Shown here in pieces: positions 1 to 8,900 of a DNA stretch of 64,000 nucleotides (positions within the stretch are counted from its first letter, which is position 1; the number at the start of each line of letters is the position of its first letter). This DNA comes from Vibrio hepatarius. Lineage in GTDB: Bacteria > Pseudomonadota > Gammaproteobacteria > Enterobacterales > Vibrionaceae. Under the pieces are notes generated by a model, which worked only from the letters and a program-made list of their open reading frames with translations, was not told where the DNA came from and did not search any database. The stretch lies in assembly GCF_001274785.1 (NCBI RefSeq), contig NZ_LHPI01000013.1:120597-184596 (forward strand). The letters are read 5' to 3'. The translations under genes were made by a program, and so were the position numbers.

Positions 1-103
1 CACCACTTCCAAAATATACAGGGAGTGTAAGAAATGTCCCTAGTGCTAACCAAGCGTTTCTAGTTTTTCTGAACGTATCATTCATGCAGGTATTTCCTCG
101 GAC

Positions 104-2500
104 TTAATCGTATTTACTTGTTAGCTCAGGCACCTCAAGCATAAATGATGCAATGCCTTCTGAATTTGATGATGGATAAATCGGTACATCGAGTTTTCCT
201 CCCAAATCACCCAAGTCTAATGGGATACTTTTTGTTTGACCTGGTGATACCTCAACACCTTCAACCATCAAGCCGAATGGAGCGTCAGAACGGAGTGTAA
301 CAAGAGCATCCTGCAAACCGGTTGCTAAGTTTCCAGAGTCAGTACGTAGTTCTGATGATGTGACTCTAGCTAGTGGCTCTCCCTGTCTGTTAAGCAGGTT
401 TTTGCTAATGGCTAATGTCTTCAAATTCTCTAGTTTTATCCAGTTCTCAGGGGTGTATTGAAATCTCGCGGTACCAGTGCCTATGTTGTTATATTCATCT
501 TTAACTCGTACTGTCAGCGTGTAACTTTGTTGTTCCTGCAAAGCAGGGAAAATACGGGGTTGTTCGAGTTTCCATGTGTCTTGGCCAAGGTCAGTAATCG
601 CAAGATAAACTAAATCCTCACTTGGTCCACCTGATAAGCTCGCGTCGAGAATAGTCATGGCTGTGTTGTCTATGGCGCTAACGGTGATGCCGTTAATACC
701 TTGGATCATGTCACCAATAATGGCACCGTTATAAAGCAGCGTAACTGCTGGTGGGGTAGTGTCATTTGTGAAGGATACAACGTCTTTTCTAGCGTAATTG
801 TGGTGCTTCTCCATCACTACTGCTTCAACGTTGTATGAGCCTTCGGGTAAAGTGCTCAAATCAAATTGGTACTTATAGTTAGTGCCATTTTCCTCAGATA
901 ATATACGTTTGACAGAGAGTTTCTGACCATTCGATTCTAGATAGGCTTGAGTGATCCGGGTGTTATCAAAGTAATAGCCGCGGTTTGGTTGGTAAGCATA
1001 GACCGTAACGATCTTAGTATTCTTATCCCATTCCGTACTAGTGATTTCAGGGTGGTGAGTATCGTTCCAGTGAACACTTGCCCAACCGGGTTGACCATAC
1101 AAACTACCATCCAAGTTTTTGATTGAAGAACCACTATGCAGGTTGCCGTAGGTGCCTGTATCTAAGAGCTTTGGTGGGTCGTAGGTGATAACACACTCTG
1201 TATCCCCAGCCGGCACAGTACATTTCCCCATATGCTCAAATACTTGGTCATAGTCTCTTGGTTCAACTATGATCTTTGCAGCCGTGACAGAAACTGGTAA
1301 TTCCTCCGTGTACACTTCACGGCCCCAACTGCTCCAACCTATATCGGAATACTGATACTGGTTACCTTTACGAACGGGCTCTTTAGGCGCGGAATCATCA
1401 AGCTTTAAATTGTAACTCACACCTTGAATAGACCAAGAACGGCGGTCATGAAATCGCACATAGTTCCCGTTTGTAAAACCATAAGGCCGCGTGAAAACAA
1501 CATACACATACTGGTCATCGACATCATCGTAGATTGCTGAGTGCCCTACAGGAGTGATACCACCACGAACTAGGTTGGCGTAGTTAGATCTTGGTATCCG
1601 ATACATAAAAGAAATAGGGTTCTCTTTGACAGTCATTGCCGCAACATAGGGCTCGTAACCTGCTTGGCCACCCATAACATTTGTAGAATCTGGGTCATGG
1701 ATTGCGAAAAGCTGCGCGTTGCCTCCAACGGTATCAAAATACAGGTCTTGTTCTTTCGAATATGCAATGTTGCCGGCATTATCGACCACTTCAAACTGTA
1801 AGCTGTAAACAGTCTCCGCGTTGTCACCACTAGGAAACCACGATGATCCATTGCCTATATAAGCTTGCATGGCTTGAGGGTCAAAACTTGCGGCGGCTTT
1901 TTTATAAACCTTTTCGCCAATCCTGGTTATCGCGTTAACTACTGATACGCCAGAGTTTTCATCGGCAATATCGGATACATAATATTTGTTTGTACTGTAA
2001 TAGCCGGTATACCAAGTGTCTGCAGGCATGTTTATGCCATCTAATCCACCATAACTGGTTGCTTGTGGAGAACCGAGAGTGGGCGCGGTCGTGTCGATAA
2101 CGATAGGGTAGGTGTTGGTTTGTATTATTTCACCAGATAGATCCTTTATGTCAGCAACGACCGAATAGGCTCCATCATTTGGCGCCGACAAAGTTAAGGT
2201 TTTACCGTAATAGTCACGTCCTAGCGCAGTAATCCTGTCATTTACACCTATGACATTGCTTTCCGTAGAGCTAATTGCGTTTCCGCTGCTGTCTTCAATC
2301 CTTAAGGACAATTTGCGGTCAAGGCCACCAGATACAGAGAAGGTTATGTCTGTTGTCGGGTTGAAAAACTCATTAGCACTATCTAGCTCAACTAAAGAAT
2401 TGTTTGTATCAATAAAAGATAAAGACAACACCTCGGCATTAACAATGGCACTAAATAAAGTTAAAGGTATCAATGGCCATATGTACGTTATTTTCTTCAC
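104..2500 (-). CDS. Large secreted Ig-like repeat protein
   Basis: A 798-residue protein with an N-terminal signal peptide (Lys-Lys start, hydrophobic core, AxA-type site near residue 22). The body is a run of beta-rich Ig-like modules with repeated 'D-x-T-x-P' and 'V-x-D-x-x-G-N' turns typical of bacterial Ig-like folds. The N-terminal ~120 residues resemble what I recall as the DUF4165 region of Vibrio Ig-repeat proteins (tentative). It is convergent with nothing in the window and divergent from the transfer genes that start at 2778. A second, larger Ig protein lies at 5997. Related exported Ig proteins occur in IncH/IncA/C-type transfer regions and may act at the cell surface in mating or adhesion; that role is inferred. 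Confidence 0.8.
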   Translation of the reverse strand: MKKITYIWPLIPLTLFSAIVNAEVLSLSFIDTNNSLVELDSANEFFNPTTDITFSVSGGLDRKLSLRIEDSSGNAISSTESNVIGVNDRITALGRDYYGKTLTLSAPNDGAYSVVADIKDLSGEIIQTNTYPIVIDTTAPTLGSPQATSYGGLDGINMPADTWYTGYYSTNKYYVSDIADENSGVSVVNAITRIGEKVYKKAAASFDPQAMQAYIGNGSSWFPSGDNAETVYSLQFEVVDNAGNIAYSKEQDLYFDTVGGNAQLFAIHDPDSTNVMGGQAGYEPYVAAMTVKENPISFMYRIPRSNYANLVRGGITPVGHSAIYDDVDDQYVYVVFTRPYGFTNGNYVRFHDRRSWSIQGVSYNLKLDDSAPKEPVRKGNQYQYSDIGWSSWGREVYTEELPVSVTAAKIIVEPRDYDQVFEHMGKCTVPAGDTECVITYDPPKLLDTGTYGNLHSGSSIKNLDGSLYGQPGWASVHWNDTHHPEITSTEWDKNTKIVTVYAYQPNRGYYFDNTRITQAYLESNGQKLSVKRILSEENGTNYKYQFDLSTLPEGSYNVEAVVMEKHHNYARKDVVSFTNDTTPPAVTLLYNGAIIGDMIQGINGITVSAIDNTAMTILDASLSGGPSEDLVYLAITDLGQDTWKLEQPRIFPALQEQQSYTLTVRVKDEYNNIGTGTARFQYTPENWIKLENLKTLAISKNLLNRQGEPLARVTSSELRTDSGNLATGLQDALVTLRSDAPFGLMVEGVEVSPGQTKSIPLDLGDLGGKLDVPIYPSSNSEGIASFMLEVPELTSKYD

Positions 2501-2614
2501 AGATCATCCCTCGAATAATTTCTGCCGATATTCTAGAGACATTAAAAAAATCATATGTTCATTAAGTAGCGGTAACTAGCAGTATTAAAACGACATCATT
2601 AGTAATGGTAGTAG

Positions 2615-2630
2615 TTTAGGGGCATTAGGA
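2615..2630 (+). promoter_or_regulatory. Possible tra-type promoter motif (weak copy)
   Basis: A TTTAGGGGCATTAGG-like string in the gap before the 2778 gene partly matches the two better conserved boxes at 10521 and 13839. I see no clean -35/-10 pair. The rest of the 2501-2777 gap shows no gene. Confidence 0.25.
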
Positions 2631-2777
2631 TGGGTGAACACAAAATTGCTCCTGTTTGGTGCGTTGATTAAGTGCGGCTAAAAAGACGGGGAAAATCGAA
2701 GTGTGGGTACTTGAAGATGCGTATAACTACACACTCAAACTTTTGAGTAAGTGATGCCAGTTCAAGAAGGAAACCCA

Positions 2778-3092
2778 ATGATTATTCAGGAACAGTCAAA
2801 ATTGAGAGTAGAACCACTATTGGTTCTGGCTACTGAGCTAATTCAACTACGTAATGTTTCCAATTGGACAGAGGCAACCATCACTTCAAGTTCTAATTTT
2901 GGCATGATGTTGACGACTCTCTCATACAAAACGACCTCGGGCGAAACTATCGCGTTAGAGATCCCGACTGAATTCTGTGAGCGATTCAATGACTTCAAAA
3001 AATCGTTTAACCAACAGAGCCAAAATCAAATCAAACAAATACTACTCAAGGTGAAAGCCGCTGGTGGTGTTTACGAACTCCGTATGGAATGA
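2778..3092 (+). CDS. Hypothetical protein upstream of dsbC-like gene
   Basis: A 104-residue protein of no family I recognise. The ATG at 2778 is chosen because AAGGAA lies 5 nt upstream; an in-frame GTG at 2751 has no comparable ribosome-binding site. No signal peptide or membrane segment is visible; the C-terminal third is polar and helix-prone. Its stop overlaps the start of the dsbC-like gene (ATGA), so the two are translationally coupled and it is probably a transfer-region accessory gene. Confidence 0.7.
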   Translation: MIIQEQSKLRVEPLLVLATELIQLRNVSNWTEATITSSSNFGMMLTTLSYKTTSGETIALEIPTEFCERFNDFKKSFNQQSQNQIKQILLKVKAAGGVYELRME

Positions 3093-3937
3093 ATGAGGTC
3101 TTCAAAAAAATGGTAAGTAGCCGTAAATTATCAACATTACTAATCGCTGGAGCACTGTTCGGTGGGTTTTCTGCTCAAAGTATGGCAGCAATCAACTCCA
3201 ATACAGATCAGCCTATTGCTACAGGGAGCTCATTGCAGGTAGCGCCACCACAACTGAAAAACCTCATTGACCAAGGTGTCATTGAAGTTATCGAAGTGTT
3301 CCAACATGATTCATTTACTGGGTGGCTAGTCAAAAACCAAGGCGAATACCATTTATATTGGGCAACTAAAGATAATTACGTTGTTGCTGGACCTCTAATT
3401 GATCAAAACGGTATCAACATAACTTCTAAGTATTTAGATGCGAAGAAGCCCATTCCTGACTACAACAAAGTTTTTGAAAATTTTGAAAACGAAGGTTGGT
3501 ACTTCTCAACACACCCTAAAGGAAACAGCAAAGGCACGATGTATGTATTCATCGAACCATTCTGTGGTTGGTGCTCGAAATTGTTTAATGAAATTGAGCC
3601 AGCAATTCAAGATGGTTTAGAAGTTCGCTGGGTACCTGTGTCATTCTTGTCTGCTCAAAGCCCGGATGTGATTGAGTACATTACTAGCCAGCCAGATCCA
3701 TATGCAGCTTTGCAAGAGCATGAGCATATTCGAGCTCAACGTGCCCGTCCAAATACTAAGCCTGCAACCGTTAAAACTCGTGAACTAATAGAGAAAAACG
3801 GTGACTTCATGAAAGCGTTCGACATCGCGGGTACGCCGGGTATTGTCTATGTTCAAAATGGAAAGGCTAAGGTGGCTGGCTATATGAAACCTGCGCAAAT
3901 GCAGGAATTCATAAAAATGATTGAAAGCCAAAAATAA
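3089..3937 (+). CDS. DsbC-type thiol:disulfide isomerase of the transfer system
   Basis: A 282-residue periplasmic thioredoxin-fold protein. A signal peptide ending near Ala-Met-Ala-Ala is followed by a small dimerisation-like domain and a thioredoxin domain with active site Cys-Gly-Trp-Cys at residues 159-162, plus the cis-Pro loop 'G-T-P-G' near residue 250. DsbC homologues in F-type transfer regions are thought to fold the cysteine-rich TraU and TraN proteins, both of which lie downstream and have many cysteines. The start overlaps the preceding stop; a later ATG at 3113 is an alternative start. Confidence 0.88.
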   Translation: MNEVFKKMVSSRKLSTLLIAGALFGGFSAQSMAAINSNTDQPIATGSSLQVAPPQLKNLIDQGVIEVIEVFQHDSFTGWLVKNQGEYHLYWATKDNYVVAGPLIDQNGINITSKYLDAKKPIPDYNKVFENFENEGWYFSTHPKGNSKGTMYVFIEPFCGWCSKLFNEIEPAIQDGLEVRWVPVSFLSAQSPDVIEYITSQPDPYAALQEHEHIRAQRARPNTKPATVKTRELIEKNGDFMKAFDIAGTPGIVYVQNGKAKVAGYMKPAQMQEFIKMIESQK

Positions 3938-3943
3938 CCAATA

Positions 3944-3965
3944 TGACCCGCTTTCTAGCGGGTCA
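3944..3965 (+). terminator. Hairpin after dsbC-like gene
   Basis: A perfect 9-bp stem (TGACCCGCT / AGCGGGTCA) with a TTCT loop lies directly after the stop. There is no clear U-tract, so it may be an mRNA-stabilising hairpin and not a strong terminator. Confidence 0.5.
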
Positions 3966-4021
3966 AACATATCAACAAAGCAAATAACGCTAGTGGACGT
4001 AAAATCACTATGGGAGAAGGC

Positions 4022-4537
4022 ATGAAGGCCTTGAAGGTTCAGTTATTAGGCATATTAGCCACTGTGTGTTTATTTAACTCCATGAGTGCATCTGCTCATG
4101 ATTCTACACCCAACAACGTAAGAGAGCTGACAACTGCCGAAGTAGAGCTCCTTGGGTCTGATATTGATAACAATGGTGTTCGAGATGACATCCAAGAGTA
4201 TCTAGAAGGTCGTTACTCTGGGTACCCGATCATTCGTCATGAGATGGAAAGGTATTCAAAAGCAATTGATAAGCTGATGATTGGTAGAACAATCAAGGAG
4301 CGGTTGGAGGCATATCAAGAAATGGATTCAACCAAGTACTGTGCGTTTGGCTGGGGGTACACCGAAGATGAATTCACAATGCATGTATCACAAATTTACG
4401 ACATGCAAGTAAATACGCCGCAAAGAATACTGGCTGCCAGTCGCGCCGAGCGTTCAATGAGAGGGTTTGAACGCCCACAATATCGCACTAAACCTTACAA
4501 AGAATACTGCCATCAAGAAAAATCATCACAAAACTAA
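4022..4537 (+). CDS. Exported protein with calcium-loop-like motif
   Basis: A 171-residue protein with a clear signal peptide ('SASAH' site). The mature N-terminus holds an acidic D-I-D-N-N-G-V-R-D-D loop resembling an EF-hand or thrombospondin-3 Ca-binding loop. Two cysteines in the C-terminal half could pair in the periplasm. The start at 4022 follows GGGAGAAGG; the upstream in-frame ATG at 4010 is less well placed. I do not recognise a named family. Its position suggests an envelope accessory of the transfer system. Confidence 0.7.
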   Translation: MKALKVQLLGILATVCLFNSMSASAHDSTPNNVRELTTAEVELLGSDIDNNGVRDDIQEYLEGRYSGYPIIRHEMERYSKAIDKLMIGRTIKERLEAYQEMDSTKYCAFGWGYTEDEFTMHVSQIYDMQVNTPQRILAASRAERSMRGFERPQYRTKPYKEYCHQEKSSQN

Positions 4538-4618
4538 AAATTAGGGCTTGCACATTCAAAGTTTAGCGTTATAAATGTGGAAAGTCCTGATTAATAGGGT
4601 GGAAGCTTGGAATTCAAA

Positions 4619-5068
4619 ATGATTGATACCGTCATAGCAAAGGGGATTAACCCAGATATGACGACCAACGTCCTTGTTTCCCCACTACCAGAAGAATTGA
4701 AGCAAAAAATCGTCGATTCTGGCTTATGTCTGCCTAATCGCTGCTTCGATAACAGCTGGTCGATAGTGATGAATGATTTGTTCCCTGGAGCGGAATACGT
4801 TTTAGCCTTTGCTTGTCGAGTGCTTCCTGTTGAGCACTCGATCATTTGTGTTAATGGCAAATACTACGATCCGACATGGGAGCTGCATTTGGGAAATATA
4901 GGGACGAAATACGTAATGCTGGCTAAGTGGTCTAAGAAGGAGTTACCCGAAGTTGCCAAAAAAGCAAAAGGTCATGATGGGTATTTATATCCTCCAATGG
5001 TCCGATTTTTGGAAACTAGTCATCATTTTAACAAGTTATTTTTACGCTCAAATGTATGTAAGGTTTGA
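4619..5068 (+). CDS. Putative Cys-His-Asp protein, paralog of the gene at 44696
   Basis: A 149-residue protein. It shares blocks with the product at 44696: L-P-x-R-C-F-D-N-S, P-x-E-H-x-x-x-x-V-x-x-x-Y-x-D-P-T, and an A/L-Y-P-P-M segment near the end. The order Cys, then Glu-His, then Asp-Pro-Thr resembles the catalytic layout of papain/transglutaminase-fold enzymes, but I cannot place it in a named family. The ATG at 4619 is preferred to a TTG at 4607. The stop is 3 nt before the DksA-like gene, so the two are co-transcribed. Confidence 0.6.
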   Translation: MIDTVIAKGINPDMTTNVLVSPLPEELKQKIVDSGLCLPNRCFDNSWSIVMNDLFPGAEYVLAFACRVLPVEHSIICVNGKYYDPTWELHLGNIGTKYVMLAKWSKKELPEVAKKAKGHDGYLYPPMVRFLETSHHFNKLFLRSNVCKV

Positions 5069-5071
5069 ATA

Positions 5072-5455
5072 ATGCAAGTACACGATTTTCTGTCAGAACA
5101 ACAATTAAATTGCATCCGAGAGAAGGTTTCCCAAGGGATTGCCAACATTCAAGAAAGACTAAGTTCAGAACAGAACACATGTTTGTCAGAAGGTGTGAGT
5201 ATGCCTGACCCGACAGACCGAGCAACTCTTGAGACTGAACGTAGTTGTGGTGCAGCTTTACGCAATCGTGAAGAGAAACAATTGCTTAATTTACGTAAAG
5301 TACTCGGCCGTTTAACGCATAAACTGGATGAATTTGGCTTTTGTGAAGGCTGTGGAATAGAGATCGATTATGACCGCTTGATTGGTGTTCCTACAGCTGT
5401 GAAATGCCTAGAGTGCCAGCGCATTGAAGAATACAAGAAAGGCCAAATGCATTAA
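5072..5455 (+). CDS. DksA/TraR-family zinc-finger protein
   Basis: A 127-residue protein with a helical N-terminal half, a 'D-P-T-D-R-A-T-x-E' segment and the C-terminal zinc finger Cys-x2-Cys-x17-Cys-x2-Cys that define the DksA/TraR family. DksA-type proteins bind in the RNA polymerase secondary channel and change promoter choice with or without ppGpp. A plasmid copy next to the transfer genes would let the element influence host transcription, as TraR does for F. This is slightly shorter than DksA (~150) and longer than TraR (~73). Confidence 0.85.
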   Translation: MQVHDFLSEQQLNCIREKVSQGIANIQERLSSEQNTCLSEGVSMPDPTDRATLETERSCGAALRNREEKQLLNLRKVLGRLTHKLDEFGFCEGCGIEIDYDRLIGVPTAVKCLECQRIEEYKKGQMH

Positions 5456-5494
5456 TCGCATTGCGATCAGCTAAATACAATGAAGGGTTATTAA

Positions 5495-5803
5495 ATGACA
5501 TTAACTAAGCGTGATTTAGGAAGAAGTCTCCAAGAGGTATTGCCCGTAGCGTCCCGCGAGGCAGAATCCTTGGTCACTGATATTTTTCAACAAATTAGTG
5601 ATGAACTCCAGAATGGTAACGAAGTAAGTTTGCATGGTTTTGGCCAGTTCCGAATTCTTGAAAAAAATTCTCGTCCGGGGCGCAATCCAAAAACGGGTGA
5701 AGCTTGTGATATTTCAGCCCGTAAAGTCTGTGTTCTTAAACCTGGAACACAACTGAAAATCTCAGCTAAAAATAATGCCAAGAAAATGGCTGTTTGCATG
5801 TAA
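5495..5803 (+). CDS. IHF/HU-family DNA-bending protein (IHF-alpha-like)
   Basis: A 102-residue protein with the family pattern: helical N-terminus (L-T-K-x-D-L), G-F-G-x-F, and the DNA-binding arm G-R-N-P-K-T-G-E. The opening resembles IHF-alpha more than HU. An IHF-beta-like gene lies at 63075 and an HU-like gene at 56375, so a plasmid-specific heterodimer is possible. A strong hairpin follows the gene. Confidence 0.88.
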   Translation: MTLTKRDLGRSLQEVLPVASREAESLVTDIFQQISDELQNGNEVSLHGFGQFRILEKNSRPGRNPKTGEACDISARKVCVLKPGTQLKISAKNNAKKMAVCM

Positions 5804-5841
5804 TTCTAGTTACAACCATTTCCCTCAAGAACATCAAATAA

Positions 5842-5865
5842 AGCCACTTTTTATTAAAAAGTGGC
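5842..5865 (+). terminator. Terminator after IHF-like gene
   Basis: AGCCACTTTTT pairs with AAAAAGTGGCT around a short AT loop. The A/T-rich stem and flanks suit termination in either direction. Confidence 0.75.
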
Positions 5866-5996
5866 TACTTTCATGCGCCTTCAATTTGCCAAATCATGTT
5901 GATTAATTGCACTTACAAAGTGGGTTTTATTCACCATGCGGCATAGTTCAATTCAGTAAAGTACTGTTGACTTTTAGCTCTTTAACTGGTGCTTAC

Positions 5997-8900
5997 ATGA
6001 AATCCACAAACATTAAAACCTTAGCGGTAGCAATACCCTTAGCTTTGTGGGCCAGTCACGCCGTTTCAAAATCGATTCTTGTAACAGGTTCGATTGAGGC
6101 GGTTTCACCAAAAGTATCTTTACCCGTACTAAGGGACCAACAAGCTTACGTCAACCCTTTCCAAATGGTTGCAGAAGAAGCTGACGGTTCCGGTTGTCAA
6201 CTTACGGGAGATCCTAGTGTGGCGAAAGCTGACCACGGGGATAGTTTAGTCTGTTTGTTTGAATGGACCGAGCTACCGTCGGGGATAACAGCTGCAGGGA
6301 TGGCCGTAGATGGTTATCTGTTGAAGGAAGGTGCTAACCAGTTCGGTTACTCCATTTCATACTTCTCAGGTACAAATCTAGACAAAGTAGAAATTCTATC
6401 AGATGCAATCAACGTAAACGCGGTTGCACCGATCGCCCCTGACTTCACCGGGGTTAAAACTACGTTAAGTCATGGAGCCTTTACTGGCCTCCAAGTGACT
6501 AACTACAACAAAGCGTCTGGAATTTCAAAAATCCAAGTTTCAGCAGAATCTAGAGACTACCGTCAAGTTGCGACTGTCGACGGGCTAGGTTCATGTATTA
6601 TTGAAATTGGTAACACCGCCTGTGATATTAATGCCGGTTCAAGAAGCATTGGTGTTGAAGGGCAGGTTACTGGCCAGACAAAATACAGTCTAACGATTGA
6701 CTCTCTAAACGGCTATTTTGAATCTAAAAACAAAGTCGTGCCAGAAGACTACGTAATGAAATGGGACTACCGTACCCCAGAAGCGAAAGGTCTTTATATC
6801 CAAGCTCGTTCAAAAAGTAGCGCGACAACTGATAAGTATGACGTTGAAGGCGTTAGCGTAGTTGTTGAAAACGAACAAGCTAAGCTGATTGTTGATACAC
6901 CACACTTTGGGTTATCCGGTAGTTGGTGGGTGCCATCCGCTAAACTTGAGTTAACACCAGACCCTGATTTTGAAGCTTTGATCCCGGTATTTACTGTGGA
7001 CGGTTTGAACGTGGTCGAAACTCAGGAAATGGTCTCTCAGCCGCAGGAGAACTTTGTCCTAAACGCAGTCGGTACGCCAGAGGTTCGTGACGGAAAGTAT
7101 ATCTTTACGTATGACCTTCACTCGGTTGCAGATGGTCAATTCCTTCCGATTGTCACGTTAACGGACCAATACGACAACAAGACGACGAAGCAATATCCAT
7201 CAGTTACGTTAGACCGTAATCCACCTACAGTGCAGGTAATGTACAAAGGGCAGAACTTCATCAATGAAGGTGACGTCTACTTCTTTGAAAACATGGCCAT
7301 CATCGCGTTGGATACTTTCGACGGGGGTGCTGAGATTGTTTCGGCTAAAGTGAATGGTATTTCATTAGAGTTGAAGGGCGATAGTAAGTACATTAAATAT
7401 CCACAAGCAGCCTCGTTGAACCTTACTCCTGCTAAAGAGTATCCGTTTGAAGTGACTGTTAAAGATACTGCCGGTAACTACTATACCCAGTCATTCATCG
7501 TTAACTACATGCCAATGGACTACTCATTGGATGGTTCTGATCTTGATTACTACAAGAAAGTTCAAAGATTGGACTTGGAAGTTGACCAGATAAAAGGTAA
7601 TACGTGTGCGCTTTATAGCTCAGAAGAAGAGCTGCATGAGCGTGACTTCCGTTATGGTGAATCAATTCGTTGTTGGTTGGAGTGGACTAACTTGCCACCT
7701 GGCACTGCCGGCTCATATATCCGCGGCATTCACTCTTTGACAGGTAGCTTTACCATGTCGTCTGATGAAATGACCAACGAAGTGGGTTATCGAGTATGGA
7801 TGTACGATAGCAATGGCAACCATTCGCTAGCTGCAGAAGAAAGTGCGGTAATCAACGTTGGCGAAGTGGATCCACCAGCACTTACAGTGAAGCAGGATAA
7901 AGTGATCAGCGAAAACCTTTTCCCTGTAGAACTGGACGGTAGCCGTTTCACTACAGCGATTGCTAAAGGTGTGAATGCTGACCTGCAACTCGTCGTTAAT
8001 GATGGTTCAGAAGAAACTACGACTCTTGCGGTTCAACGTAACGGCCGTACTACAAGTGTTTCTGCTTATGACACGCTTGAGGTACCAGCAGGTAAATTGT
8101 GGGCGAGAAAGCAATTCAATGTTAACGCTAAGTACTCTTTGGACTCATCTAAGAGCACAAAAGTTGACCTAGAAACTGTATATGTTCCATCGCGTCGTAT
8201 TCGTAGCCGTATTTCTACAGATGATCTGAGAACGTTGGACACAGTTAATCCAACTGTAACGATGAAGCTTGGTATCTACGACAGTGATAGCCGTGACTTT
8301 GTATACAACAAAGAAACAATGGGTGATTGGAAAGTCTACCTTGCTATTGAACGTCGTGATAAAGAAACGCGTGAGACTTACTACGATAAGATTACTGATG
8401 TTAAAGACTTCTCTGGCCAATCAGTAACTTTTGACCTTGATGTTAGCGATGTTGGTTATGGTTCATACCGTTTTATCGGTGTTGCTGAACTGCAATCACC
8501 AGTTGATGGTTACACTCGTACAGTACTTTCAAACTCAGCGTTCTATCGAGTCCTTAAAGGTGGCCCGATTGATGGTGAAATTAAGACGTACCGTATTGCG
8601 GCGCCAGTGCCTTTCACCGCGTCTGTAACGTATCAACCAGAAGAACGTGAAGACCGTGAAGCAATGGGTGACATCACTTGGGAAATGTCTGTAGATGGAA
8701 CCAATGACTGGACAGTCATTGATGAATACCAAGGTTCACCACGTCTACGTCAGGTAATTGATAAAGCGGCACATTACTTTGTGCGTGCAACTGTGAAGAA
8801 CAAGCTTTCAGGCGCTATCAGTCGAACCGATACACTTGAAATCCTGGGCTATGAAGTTCCAGATCTTAAGTCCGATGGTCCGATAGCTCTGTATGAGGGT

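Noticed and set aside
1..103. Feature at the window's left edge
   Set aside because: Only the 3' flank of the minus-strand Ig gene; a GGGA...TCCC inverted repeat is too weak to call a terminator.
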